DNA of 42,542 nt, taken from NCBI GenBank assembly GCA_009842205.1, contig VYFX01000021.1, positions 1-42,542 on the forward strand, written 5' to 3'. Both the position numbers and the translations under genes were made by a program. Source of the stretch: Paracoccaceae bacterium. Its GTDB lineage: Bacteria > Pseudomonadota > Alphaproteobacteria > Rhodobacterales > Rhodobacteraceae. Under the pieces are notes generated by a model, which made no database searches, was not told the origin of the DNA, and saw only the letters and a list, made by a program, of their open reading frames with translations. This document shows positions 1-8,259 of the stretch, piece after piece (the first letter of the stretch is position 1; each line of letters opens with the position of its first letter).

Positions 1-2
1 GT

Positions 3-1100
3 ATGGAATCCTGTCTTGAACAGGTCGTCTTGAATACTTTCACAGTCTCATTTGCCATGCAGGATGAGGCAATGGATGAAGATATGCTGATGGAAGCCCC
101 GGCGCCATCTGTAGCAGTGGGAGGTTCCGGTAAGATCGGGGTCAAGAACGTAGATGACAGTTCAAAACCAGATGTCAAGCAATTCCAATTGATTCGAGCT
201 TACAAAGTGACATTTGATTCCAAGGGAACGACCGATGGCGGTCTGATGTTCGGAACCGGTATGTCCATTCGGGATGATACCGGAGAAGAGGACGAGCCCG
301 TTGTCAAGGATTCCTATGTATTTGTTGGCGGAGCGGATGGTTCCTGGAAGTTGCAGTTTGGTGGCAATGATCCGGGTATCGACCTTGCTGGCGGCTTTGG
401 CGTTGCCGATGATCACTTTGGTGGTGGGGATGACACGACCATTGCCCTGTCAGGTTCATTCGGAGATACCCTGTACAGGATCACAGCCGCTGATCCGGGA
501 AATGGAAAGATAGCAAGAGTATTTGATAACACTGCTACTCCTGATGTAAATGAAAGTAATTTTAAGGCGTATCAAGCTGCCAAGGTTGCAGATGGTGACT
601 GGTCGGTTGGTGTTAGCCATTTGATCAACACGATTAATGTTGGGTTTGGCATGGATTCCGAGAGTGGTCTGGCCATTGGTTTAAGTACTAGCTTTTCCGG
701 TGTAACCACTTCTCTCTATTGGTCCAAATCCGATCATACTGATGTTATTGTTGCAGAAGATCCTGACCCTACTTGTCCTGACAAAAAAGCCTCGCAAGAA
801 AACATGGGTTTAGGAGTCATGGCTTCGGTGTCTACAGGTGAGGGTACCACTTTCTCGGTTGGATATTCCACACTCGAACTTGAACAATCAGGAGCAGATG
901 GAGAAGGCAATACTGGAACCGCTAAAACCAAGTTGATAGAGGTTGATTTCTCCTATGATCTTGGTGGTGGTGCTATCTTCAGTGCCGGTATTGACAAAAG
1001 GGATGCCGAAACCTTGACCTCTGCTGATAATGGCAATGATGCAATTCTTGGTACAAAGGATATCATGATGCTTGAAGCGGTAATTGCCTTTTCCTTCTAA
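3..1100 (+). CDS. Outer-membrane porin, probably 5'-truncated by the window edge
   Basis: The protein is predicted to form a beta-barrel channel for small solutes in the outer membrane. It is rich in Gly, Asp, Ser and Thr, has alternating polar/apolar stretches, and ends in an aromatic-terminated strand (AVIAFSF); a C-terminal Phe is typical of outer-membrane proteins handled by the Bam machinery. An acidic Met/Asp/Glu stretch (about residues 19-32) follows a segment that looks like the end of a signal peptide (TFTVSFA). No complete signal peptide with a positively charged start is visible, so the ATG at 3 may be internal and the true start may lie before the window. The family is Gram-negative porin by overall appearance; specificity cannot be read. 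A terminator follows directly. Confidence 0.7.
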   Translation: MESCLEQVVLNTFTVSFAMQDEAMDEDMLMEAPAPSVAVGGSGKIGVKNVDDSSKPDVKQFQLIRAYKVTFDSKGTTDGGLMFGTGMSIRDDTGEEDEPVVKDSYVFVGGADGSWKLQFGGNDPGIDLAGGFGVADDHFGGGDDTTIALSGSFGDTLYRITAADPGNGKIARVFDNTATPDVNESNFKAYQAAKVADGDWSVGVSHLINTINVGFGMDSESGLAIGLSTSFSGVTTSLYWSKSDHTDVIVAEDPDPTCPDKKASQENMGLGVMASVSTGEGTTFSVGYSTLELEQSGADGEGNTGTAKTKLIEVDFSYDLGGGAIFSAGIDKRDAETLTSADNGNDAILGTKDIMMLEAVIAFSF

Positions 1101-1122
1101 ATCAAAGAAGAATAACGAATAC

Positions 1123-1150
1123 AAAGGGGTGGATTCCGCCCTTATTTTGT
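1123..1150 (+). terminator. Rho-independent terminator after the porin gene
   Basis: An AAGGG arm at 1124-1128 pairs with CCCTT at 1139-1143. The stem continues through a short T.GG/CC.G part around a 3-nt loop and is followed by ATTTTGT. It starts about 23 bases after the porin stop codon and faces the convergent mltG gene. Confidence 0.6.
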
Positions 1151-1293
1151 AACTGAATTTAGAAATGCAAATTCCATAATAAATATGAAATCCATTACCC
1201 CTTTAGTAATGTACTCAAGTAATCTTAAGTTATTGCTATTCAAAAAAGATAGTAATTTGGTTCTAAAATACGGGTACTGAAGAAAAATACACT

Positions 1294-2436
1294 TTAATTG
1301 TTCATTGCTCTCCAGGCACGGACGTTTTTCCTATGCTCGGAATAGCTTTTTGCAAAGGCATGACCACCCTTCCCGTTTGCAACGAAAAAAAGGTAATCGG
1401 TTTCTTCCGGATGGAGGGCTGCATGGATTGACAAGCGAGAGGGATTGGAAATGGGAGTTGGTGGCAAACCGGGATGAAGGTATGTGTTATAAGGCGTATC
1501 CTTTTTCAATTCACTTTGACGAAGCCCTCTACCTAAATATCCTTTTCCTTCGGTAAGACCATAGATAAGGGTCGGGTCAGTTTGTAAAAGCATGTTTTTG
1601 TCAAGACGATTTGAAAAAACTGAAGAAACCAATGCCTTCTCCTCGATCAAACCAGTTTCTTTTTCGATTATTGATGCAAGAATTAATACTTCTTCAGGAG
1701 ATTTTAGGTGGATATTGGAGGGCCTGTTATTCCATTCCTCTTCCAAAATTCTGGCTTGATTTGATGCCAGTCGATTTAAAAAATCTGTTCGATCGGTCGA
1801 ATATTTGATTAAATAGGTATTGGGAGCCAATGAACCTTCTGACGGAATGGCATTAATGTCGCCAACAAAAAATGGTGCATTTTTTAGGGAATTGACAATT
1901 TGCCAACTAGTCAAGCCCTCGATAATGGTCACTGAAAGCAGAAATGGAAAGTCACTTTCCAGTATGGATTTAATAGCCGGGGGTATCTCGCCTTCGTAGT
2001 TTTCTGAATATATTTCAGTATAGTTGCCCGTAATTGGAATCCTTTCCCTTACCTGAATCGTTTTTCCCTTGCCTGAAAGAATCAATTTGATGGTATATTT
2101 GTAAAGGTCAGGACCAGGCTTTGTAATTATTGTCAGGACATCTCCCATGGAAGCGTTTGGGGGAATCTCAAAAAAACCATAGTTGAGTTGATTTTGCTTG
2201 TTTGCCAAATAAGTTCCAATTTGAAAAACCAACTTGCTTTGTATTATTCCCTCTTCAAGAAGATTGTTGGCAATTCCATCCATATTAGCCCCTTTCTCAA
2301 TGGTGAAATAAACGGCATCTTGAAGGGGACCTGCTTCCTTGAATTTGGTTGTTGAATATAACAGCAGACCTGCACCGACAATAACCAAGACTAGGAGAAA
2401 GGTAATTATCTCCGAAGGGAACGACTTTAAAGACAT
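1294..2436 (-). CDS. mltG: Endolytic murein transglycosylase MltG (YceG-like)
   Basis: MltG cleaves nascent glycan strands in the periplasm and is thought to end glycan polymerisation. An N-terminal membrane anchor lies at about residues 8-27 (TFLLVLVIVGAGLLLY). A LysM-like region follows, then the YceG catalytic domain with the family signature IIEKETGL, whose first Glu is the expected catalytic acid, and LQTDPTLIYGL and YNTYLHPGLPPTPI near the C-terminus. The 380-residue length is normal. It is the last gene of the fab operon, starting one base beyond the fabF stop, so the two are almost certainly co-transcribed. This fabF-mltG order is common in alphaproteobacteria. Confidence 0.93.
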   Translation of the reverse strand: MSLKSFPSEIITFLLVLVIVGAGLLLYSTTKFKEAGPLQDAVYFTIEKGANMDGIANNLLEEGIIQSKLVFQIGTYLANKQNQLNYGFFEIPPNASMGDVLTIITKPGPDLYKYTIKLILSGKGKTIQVRERIPITGNYTEIYSENYEGEIPPAIKSILESDFPFLLSVTIIEGLTSWQIVNSLKNAPFFVGDINAIPSEGSLAPNTYLIKYSTDRTDFLNRLASNQARILEEEWNNRPSNIHLKSPEEVLILASIIEKETGLIEEKALVSSVFSNRLDKNMLLQTDPTLIYGLTEGKGYLGRGLRQSELKKDTPYNTYLHPGLPPTPISNPSRLSIHAALHPEETDYLFFVANGKGGHAFAKSYSEHRKNVRAWRAMNN

Positions 2437-2437
2437 T

Positions 2438-3691
2438 TTAGAATTTGGAAAAAATTAATGTTGCGTTGGAGCCTCCAAAACCAAAGGAGTTTGACATCGC
2501 ATGATTGACATTCCTTTGTTTGGCTATGTTTGGAACCAGATCGAATTCGTCTGAAACAACGGGATTTTCCAAATTGATCGTGGGAGGAACAATCTGGTCC
2601 CTTATAGCCAAGATGGAAAATATAGCTTCAACGGCACCTGCAGCACCCAGCAAATGTCCAGTCGAGGATTTTGTGGATGAAATGGATACATTGTCCAATT
2701 TGGAGCCAAGCAATTTGCTGACTGAGCCCAATTCTATTGTATCAGCCATGGTTGAAGTACCATGTGCATTAATATAATCCAAATCGCTATTGTTAATTTT
2801 TGCCTTGTTCAGGGCCATTTCCATGGATCTCAAGCCACCACTTCCATCCTCGGACGGTGCCGTGATGTGATAGGCATCACCAGATAGACCATATCCGGTG
2901 ATTTCGGCATAAATCTTGGCACCTCTCTTTTTGGCATGCTCCAAATCTTCAAGAACAACAATTCCGGCACCCTCACCCATGACAAATCCATCCCTGTCAG
3001 TGTCAAAGGGACGACTGGCTCTTTCAGGTTGTTCGCGCCACTGGGTTGAAAGAGCCTTACAAGCATTGAAGCCGGCTATGCCTATCTCGCAGATCGGGCT
3101 TTCAGAACCACCCGCTATCATCACATCAGCCTCATTGGCCATGATGATTTTTGCTGCATCCCCCAAGGCATGAGCACCAGTTGCACAAGCAGTTACAGTA
3201 GACTGATTGGGACCCTTGAAATCATATCGAATTGATACCTGACCAGAGGCGAGGTTAATGAGTGAACCGGGAATGAAAAAAGGCGAAATCCTTCGTGGTC
3301 CCTTTTCCTTGAGCTGGATAGTGGTATCGGCAATGGTTGAAAGCCCACCTATTCCAGATCCGATCAAAACCCCGGCCCGATATTGTTCTTCTTCATTGGA
3401 CGGTTTCCAGCCTGCATCTTCCATGGCCTGGTCGGAAGCAACCATGGAATAAAGGATAAAATCATCAATTTTCCTTCTATCCCTGGCAGGCATCCAATCA
3501 TCAGGGTTAAAACTCTCGTTTGGACCTGAAGGAATTTCACAAGCATAATTCGTGATGAGATGGGATGCATCAAACTTGGTAATGGTCTTACAGGCTCCCT
3601 GACCATCCAGCAGATTTTTCCAGGTGGTTTCAACTCCGCAACCCAGAGGTGTGACCACTCCCAGACCTGTAACAACGACTCTTCTTACCAC
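2438..3691 (-). CDS. fabF: 3-oxoacyl-[ACP] synthase II
   Basis: FabF condenses malonyl-ACP with acyl-ACP during fatty-acid elongation in the cytosol. The thiolase-fold catalytic triad is intact: Cys169 in TACATGAH, His310 in NAHGTST and His346 in KSSTGHLLGAAG. The 417-residue length is standard. The chosen start is GTG at 3691, which gives the family-typical N-terminus MVRRVVVTGLGVVTPLG; an AAGGA lies about 12 bases upstream. It lies between a HisA-like gene and mltG in the same direction. The acpP gene, its carrier-protein partner, lies one gene further upstream. Confidence 0.96.
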   Translation of the reverse strand: MVRRVVVTGLGVVTPLGCGVETTWKNLLDGQGACKTITKFDASHLITNYACEIPSGPNESFNPDDWMPARDRRKIDDFILYSMVASDQAMEDAGWKPSNEEEQYRAGVLIGSGIGGLSTIADTTIQLKEKGPRRISPFFIPGSLINLASGQVSIRYDFKGPNQSTVTACATGAHALGDAAKIIMANEADVMIAGGSESPICEIGIAGFNACKALSTQWREQPERASRPFDTDRDGFVMGEGAGIVVLEDLEHAKKRGAKIYAEITGYGLSGDAYHITAPSEDGSGGLRSMEMALNKAKINNSDLDYINAHGTSTMADTIELGSVSKLLGSKLDNVSISSTKSSTGHLLGAAGAVEAIFSILAIRDQIVPPTINLENPVVSDEFDLVPNIAKQRNVNHAMSNSFGFGGSNATLIFSKF

Positions 3692-3752
3692 TCTTTTAAC
3701 CCCAAATCCTTGTTTTGCTTTGAAAATTATGGAAATAAATGATTATTTCCAA

Positions 3753-4463
3753 CTAGATGGCATTCAGCACATCTTCCAATTCGAAGGTCTTGTTGTAAAG
3801 TCCTGTTCCAACCATAGCACCCTCAACATTGGGTATTGTGGACAATTTTTCGATGATATTTACCCTTCGCATTACACCGCTGGCAATTATCGGGCTACTG
3901 GAAATTCCCGCCAGATAAGTCAACTGTTCAAAGGTACTGTCCCAATCCTCAATATTTGCATCAATATCAGTAATGATAATACCTGCGAGGGGAACTCGAT
4001 CATAAGCCCTGATAAAATCCTCCGGTTCAATCGGCCCTGCTTCCGTCCAACCATGAATCATCACCTTGCCTTGCCAGATATCCAGGGCAATAACGATTTG
4101 ATCTGGATGCAACTTGGCAATTTCCTTGACCAAATCCGGATTAAGTACGGCCAAGGTTCCGACAACAACCCGGCCAGCTCCTGCATCTATCCATTCTTCA
4201 GCATGCAGGGCAGATCTTACTCCGCCCCCATATTGAACAGGTATCTCGGCCTGTCTTATGATTTTGAGTACCAGATCCTTGTTTTTATCAGACCCGGCTA
4301 TGGCATCAAAATCTGTAACATGCATCCATGAAGCACCGGCATATAAAAATTCCTTGGCTTTTTCAACCGGATCTACATGCCATACAACGGGTCTGTCTGT
4401 ATTGCCTCGCTCAAGGCTTACACAAACCCGGTCCATTAATTGAATCGTTGGGAAAATCAACAT
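3753..4463 (-). CDS. HisA/HisF-like TIM-barrel protein with altered active site
   Basis: The protein is 236 residues long and is clearly related to HisA (ProFAR isomerase of histidine biosynthesis). It retains the half-barrel phosphate-binding patterns VQYGGGVRS (about 76-84) and IIASGVMRR, the second conserved acid in ALDIW (Asp128) and the TDID segment (Thr165). The first strand reads FPTIQLMD where true HisA has PAIDLxDG, so the catalytic Asp8 is Gln8. No other his gene is nearby; it sits between acpP and fabF in the fatty-acid operon. It could be a divergent paralogue with a new substrate or a degenerate HisA. The fold is certain; histidine biosynthetic activity is doubtful. Confidence 0.8.
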   Translation of the reverse strand: MLIFPTIQLMDRVCVSLERGNTDRPVVWHVDPVEKAKEFLYAGASWMHVTDFDAIAGSDKNKDLVLKIIRQAEIPVQYGGGVRSALHAEEWIDAGAGRVVVGTLAVLNPDLVKEIAKLHPDQIVIALDIWQGKVMIHGWTEAGPIEPEDFIRAYDRVPLAGIIITDIDANIEDWDSTFEQLTYLAGISSSPIIASGVMRRVNIIEKLSTIPNVEGAMVGTGLYNKTFELEDVLNAI

Positions 4464-4566
4464 TAAGTAATCCTCGTTCAGAACAAGAAAAAAACGTACT
4501 CTCCCTTTTTATCCCATTCCTTATACAAAATTCTTGTTTTATTATTAGTGATAAACTACCCAACCT

Positions 4567-4803
4567 TTATGCCTGGGCCTTTTTGATAAAATTGACGGCA
4601 TCCTCAAAAGTATTGATACCCTCGGCATCTTCATCCTTGATTTCAACTTCGAATTCTTCTTCGAAAGCCATTACCAATTCAACCGTATCCAAACTGTCTG
4701 CACCGAGATCCTGAATAAATGAGGCTGAATGAACTACCGCTTCCTCATCCACTCCCAAGTGGTCCACTACAATTGCTCGAACGCGAGATTCAATATCATC
4801 CAT
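4567..4803 (-). CDS. acpP: Acyl carrier protein
   Basis: This 78-residue acidic protein carries growing acyl chains as thioesters. The phosphopantetheine attachment site is Ser37 in [10 protein letters not shown]. Its N-terminus, [18 protein letters not shown], is typical. The ribosome site AGGAG is six bases before the ATG. The partners fabF, fabG and fabD are in the same cluster. An IS element separates acpP from fabG, so its expression must start from the roughly 115 bases left between the IS end and the gene, or read out of the IS. LipB, encoded near the window end, also uses octanoyl-ACP. Confidence 0.97.
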   Translation of the reverse strand: MDDIESRVRAIVVDHLGVDEEAVVHSASFIQDLGADSLDTVELVMAFEEEFEVEIKDEDAEGINTFEDAVNFIKKAQA

Positions 4804-4918
4804 GTTTTACTCCTATTCTAAACAAATCCTACTTTGGCTTTCGCCATGCTTTTAAAATGAAAATAATTTAAGAAACCAAACAAATATTAAATTCAAAGGA
4901 ATTACTAATCCAAATAAA

Positions 4919-4932
4919 ATATGGGAACCTCT
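4919..4932. repeat. Left terminal inverted repeat of the IS plus target duplication ATAT
   Basis: ATAT at 4919-4922 is followed by GGGAACCTCT. The same 14 bases occur inverted at 6284-6297. This end is distal to the 3' end of the transposase gene. Confidence 0.7.
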
Positions 4933-5044
4933 TTTTAAACATTTTACTGAGATTCCACGATTTTCAAAAGTCGTTTTTTCAATTTTACACTCTTCAATCA
5001 CCATGGATTTTTCACAACATCATCCCAAATCCAGTCAAATTCCG

Positions 5045-5066
5045 GCCAAAACCGGCCCGGTTTGGC
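5045..5066. other. Hairpin downstream of the transposase gene
   Basis: GCCAAAACCGG pairs with CCGGTTTGGC with one bulged A and almost no loop. It lies 52 bases past the transposase stop, inside the IS. It may insulate the element or stop read-through, but no U-tract follows. Confidence 0.35.
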
Positions 5067-5117
5067 ACAATGACACACTCTTCCCCCTCACTCGGACCAT
5101 TGTGACACAATTCTCCC

Positions 5118-6146
5118 CTATGCTGCCTCGACCCTCTCCAGATATTCGAACCGCTTCATGTTGTAGCACAGGTTGACAAGACCAATCCAAACCCTTGACC
5201 GCTTGATGCCAATGCAGTTCATCCAACGGGCATTCGTGCCGTTCCTGATGGCTCCGAACACATGTTCCACCCGACACCGGACCCTGGAATAGGAATGATT
5301 GAGGACCGTCTGGCGTGATGTCAGTGGCTTTCCCCTCCTACCCTTGAAGTTGATACGGGGTTTGTATCCGCGTTGCCGCAAATCGGCAACCGTCTCCCCC
5401 GAGCGGTACGCACTGTCGGCAAAAACCTGCGGATCACCCCTCGGAGAGGAATCCAGCAACTCCCCGAAGACCCGGCTGTCATGTACATTCGCCGGTGTCA
5501 CATCCCAATTGGCTATCAACTTGGTCTCGCGGTCAACCGATACATGGTTCTTGTAGCCGTAGTGGTTCACACCGTTCTTCCTCATCCACCGGGCATCCGT
5601 GTCCTTCTGCCGCAATTTGGACGGATCATCCTTCCACCCGGATGGAACCGAACCGCCCTTGATCATGGCATTGTCCTCGCGCGTATTGCGTTGGCGGGGA
5701 ACCTGGACCACCGTTGAATCAACCAGCGTACCCGTCTGCAAACGATAGCCGTGGGCCGCCAACTGTTCCCTGAACACCCCGACCAACTCCTCGATCCGGC
5801 CCGATTCACTCAGCAGGTTGCGATACTTCCACAGGGTCTTCTGGTCCGGAACATGATCCAGGGTATCAAGACCTGCAAACTTCTTGAACGACGTCCGGTC
5901 AAGAAGCATGAATTGAAGCTGTTCGTCGCTCAGGCCATTCATCACACCCAAAAGGAGGCATCGGAATATGACAAGGTAATCCCAGGAACGACGGCCACGA
6001 CCACTCGTATTCGGTGGACCGAACACGTCCTCGAGGACCGGGGTGAAGAGATCCCAGTCCACAAGTTCACCGATGCTCTGCAGATTGCTGAATTCGTTCA
6101 GCGCCCGATATTGCTGGTCCTCTTCCAGAAGGTGGCGTTTCCCCAT
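5118..6146 (-). CDS. IS5-family DDE transposase, intact
   Basis: This 342-residue transposase catalyses cut-and-paste or copy transposition of the surrounding IS. The N-terminal IS5-type region includes GRGRRSWDYLVIFR (about 49-62). The DDE triad is visible: Asp143 in GTLVDSTVV, Asp244 in VFADSAYRS and Glu294 in CRVEHVFGAI, with the Y..R...E style signature around it. The start ATG at 6146 has a good ribosome site (AGGAG then GAAAGG). Length and motifs argue for a functional enzyme, so this is a recent or still mobile insertion. Base composition is GC-richer than neighbouring genes, as expected for an acquired element. Confidence 0.93.
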   Translation of the reverse strand: MGKRHLLEEDQQYRALNEFSNLQSIGELVDWDLFTPVLEDVFGPPNTSGRGRRSWDYLVIFRCLLLGVMNGLSDEQLQFMLLDRTSFKKFAGLDTLDHVPDQKTLWKYRNLLSESGRIEELVGVFREQLAAHGYRLQTGTLVDSTVVQVPRQRNTREDNAMIKGGSVPSGWKDDPSKLRQKDTDARWMRKNGVNHYGYKNHVSVDRETKLIANWDVTPANVHDSRVFGELLDSSPRGDPQVFADSAYRSGETVADLRQRGYKPRINFKGRRGKPLTSRQTVLNHSYSRVRCRVEHVFGAIRNGTNARWMNCIGIKRSRVWIGLVNLCYNMKRFEYLERVEAA

Positions 6147-6283
6147 CCTTTCGCTCCTTGTTTACATCAAAAAGGGAATGATTCGTTTGTAATGTACAGT
6201 GAATCACAACGGAAACAAAAATGCCAGAACATGAAGGCCCTTTTGAACAAAAATGTTGGGAATGAGTGGCAAAACTATTTAAT

Positions 6284-6297
6284 AGAGGTTCCCATAT
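6284..6297. repeat. Right terminal inverted repeat of the IS plus target duplication ATAT
   Basis: AGAGGTTCCC is followed by ATAT, the exact reverse complement of 4919-4932. This is the end upstream of the transposase start, 55 bases from the fabG stop codon. Confidence 0.7.
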
Positions 6298-6351
6298 GTT
6301 TATTTGCACAAGTTCGTTAATTTAGTCTGTTTCCCTGAAATTAATAATTTT

Positions 6352-7098
6352 CTATATCATAGCAAGTCCACCATTGACGTGCAAGGATTGACCTGTAATA
6401 TACGAAGCTTGTTCTGACGCCAAAAACAGTACCGGATACGATATATCCTCAGGTTGTCCCATTTTTTGCATGGGAATGTTACCCAAAAGCATTTTTTTTC
6501 TATCCTCGGATAGTTTATTGGTCATTTCAGTCTCTATAAACCCCGGGGCAAGACAATTGACGGTAATGCCCCGATTGGCAACTTCCTGGGCCAATGACTT
6601 GGAAAATCCGACCAATCCGGCCTTGGCAGCTGCATAATTTGCTTGCCCTGGATTACCAGTTGAACCAACAACCGATGTTATATTGATGATCCTTCCCCAC
6701 CGCTTCTTGAGCATGTTTCGCAACAGCCCCTTCGTGAGCATCATGACTGCTTTCAAGTTTATATCCAGAACTGTTTGCCAATCCTGTTCATCCATTCTCA
6801 GCAACAATCCATCGCGGGTAATACCGGCATTGTTGATCAGAATGTCGATTCCACCATCAAGACCGGATGCCTGTGAAACCAAATCCGTGATGTCCTCCGG
6901 ATTTCCAAGGTTACATGGGATGGTGACAATTTTTCCCTGAGAACCAAGTTTTGATTCCATCTCTGCCAGTTTCTCTACCCTTGTACCTGTGACAACCACC
7001 TCAGCACCGGCCTTGAGCAAAGCAACTGTTATGGCCTCCCCAATTCCTCCAGTGGCCCCTGTTACCAAAGCTCGCTTATTACTAAGATCTATTTTCAT
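6352..7098 (-). CDS. fabG: 3-oxoacyl-[ACP] reductase
   Basis: FabG performs the NADPH-dependent reduction of 3-oxoacyl-ACP in fatty-acid elongation. It is a classical short-chain dehydrogenase of 248 residues: cofactor loop TGATGGIG (13-20), NNAG (89-92), Asn114, and catalytic Ser142, Tyr155 and Lys159 in the YAAAK context. It ends with the family-typical GQSLHVNGGLAMI. The fabD gene ends one base upstream, so the two are translated as an operon. The IS5 element begins about 55 bases after its stop codon and separates it from acpP, the usual next gene. Confidence 0.96.
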   Translation of the reverse strand: MKIDLSNKRALVTGATGGIGEAITVALLKAGAEVVVTGTRVEKLAEMESKLGSQGKIVTIPCNLGNPEDITDLVSQASGLDGGIDILINNAGITRDGLLLRMDEQDWQTVLDINLKAVMMLTKGLLRNMLKKRWGRIINITSVVGSTGNPGQANYAAAKAGLVGFSKSLAQEVANRGITVNCLAPGFIETEMTNKLSEDRKKMLLGNIPMQKMGQPEDISYPVLFLASEQASYITGQSLHVNGGLAMI

Positions 7099-7099
7099 T

Positions 7100-8038
7100 T
7101 TACTCCATCCTTTCCAGGGCTGATTTTACCTGCTGGGAATTACATATTGGAAAACATTTGATATTTCTGTCTATTCTTCGAACCAAACCGGTAAGAACAT
7201 TGCCGGAACCAAGTTCAAAGGCGTTGGTGATCTGCTTTTGAGATAAATGGTTGATTGATTCATGCCATCTTACAGTAGCAGTAACCTGCTTAACCAAATT
7301 ACTCCTGATTTCATCGGAATTGATTACGGGTTCAGCCGTAACATTTGCAATAATGGGAACGGAAGGGTTCCTGATTTCAGTATTTTCAAGAGCTTCTTTC
7401 ATTCGTTCAGCTGCCGGATTCATCAATTGGCAGTGAAAAGGTGCTGAAACAGTAAGTTCCACCACCCTTCTGGCTCCCTTTTCAGTCGCAATTTCCATTG
7501 CCCTGTTTACCGCTTCAATACTCCCGGATACAACAATCTGCTTTGGGTCATTGTCATTGGCTATATCACAAACACCTAAGTCTGAAGCCAATTCGGCAAT
7601 TTCCTTCACGGCATTTATTTCGAGACCCAAAATCGCAGCCATTTTGCCTTCGCCAATCTTGACAGCCTCTTGCATGGCCTCTCCTCGCAATCGTAATAAT
7701 CTGGCTGTATCTTCCAGCGAGATTGCACCAGCAGCGCATAAGGCAGAATATTCACCCAAACTGTGTCCAGCCATATATGCTATCGAAGTCACCGAAAAGC
7801 CTTCCGCCAGCAGTGCCCGGTAGGCTGCCACGGATGCTGCCATTAATGCAGGTTGTACATTCCTGGTCAAGGTTAATTCTTCGATATCCCCCTGCCAGAT
7901 CAGGTCGGAGAGCTTTTCCCCCAAAGCTTCATCAACAATATCAAATACCTGTTTGGACGTGGAATAGTTTTCGGCTAAATCCTTCCCCATACCAATTACT
8001 TGAGAACCTTGTCCGGGAAACAACAATGCTGACTTCAC
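7100..8038 (-). CDS. fabD: Malonyl-CoA:ACP acyltransferase
   Basis: FabD loads malonyl groups from CoA onto ACP. The nucleophile elbow is GHSLGE with Ser93, the oxyanion loop is FPGQGSQ at 8-14, and the active-site His lies in SAPFHCQLM near residue 200. The 312-residue length is normal. It is the first gene of the fab operon and is divergent from rpsF across 221 bases that hold both promoters. Promoter boxes could not be assigned with confidence. Confidence 0.96.
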   Translation of the reverse strand: MKSALLFPGQGSQVIGMGKDLAENYSTSKQVFDIVDEALGEKLSDLIWQGDIEELTLTRNVQPALMAASVAAYRALLAEGFSVTSIAYMAGHSLGEYSALCAAGAISLEDTARLLRLRGEAMQEAVKIGEGKMAAILGLEINAVKEIAELASDLGVCDIANDNDPKQIVVSGSIEAVNRAMEIATEKGARRVVELTVSAPFHCQLMNPAAERMKEALENTEIRNPSVPIIANVTAEPVINSDEIRSNLVKQVTATVRWHESINHLSQKQITNAFELGSGNVLTGLVRRIDRNIKCFPICNSQQVKSALERME

Positions 8039-8188
8039 TATTTTTCTCCTAAATTCAACTCAAACCCTAATTAGGTGTTGTAAATTTTCACCCCAATCCC
8101 ACTTAAAAGAAAACTAAGTTGGATAGTTCCTCTGGTAATTCAACCCTGAGGATTCCACCTTGCAAATTTATATCAGAATTACTAGTTT

Positions 8189-8224
8189 GTAGCGTTCCGA
8201 TATGCTGTGGCATGAGGAGTCTGC
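8189..8224 (+). promoter_or_regulatory. Candidate S6:S18 autoregulatory leader hairpin of rpsF
   Basis: An imperfect hairpin lies 35 bases before the rpsF start. GUAG pairs with CUGC, UUCC with GGAG and AUGC with GCAU, closing a UGUG loop, with an asymmetric internal loop that carries a CCGAU segment on its 5' side. In many bacteria the rpsF leader folds into a hairpin with a conserved CCG-containing bulge bound by the S6:S18 complex. Position and shape fit; the assignment is inferred from manual folding only. Confidence 0.4.
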
Positions 8225-8259
8225 ATTTGAGAATACAAAAAATTTTTTTGAGGTTATAA

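Larger units (their letters stand above)
4923..6293 (-). mobile_element. IS5-family insertion sequence between fabG and acpP
   Basis: The ends were read from the sequence. The first ten bases GGGAACCTCT at 4923-4932 are matched exactly by the reverse complement of 6284-6293. Similarity continues, with gaps, to about base 25 (19 of 25 positions, including a shared TTTT at 20-23). Both sides are flanked by ATAT (4919-4922 and 6294-6297), a possible 4-bp target duplication. ATAT is self-complementary, and a further CAAATAAA lies outside on both sides, so the exact ends remain slightly ambiguous. The coding part is clearly more GC-rich than the surroundings, which marks it as foreign. The transposase is intact. 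Confidence 0.75.

Noticed and set aside
3624-4331. 235-residue frame on the plus strand opposite the HisA-like gene and fabF
   Set aside because: It lies almost wholly antisense to two conserved genes with good ribosome sites, and its product shows no family pattern.
5751-6320. 189-residue plus-strand frame inside the IS
   Set aside because: It is the antisense shadow of the transposase, whose DDE residues are all intact on the minus strand.
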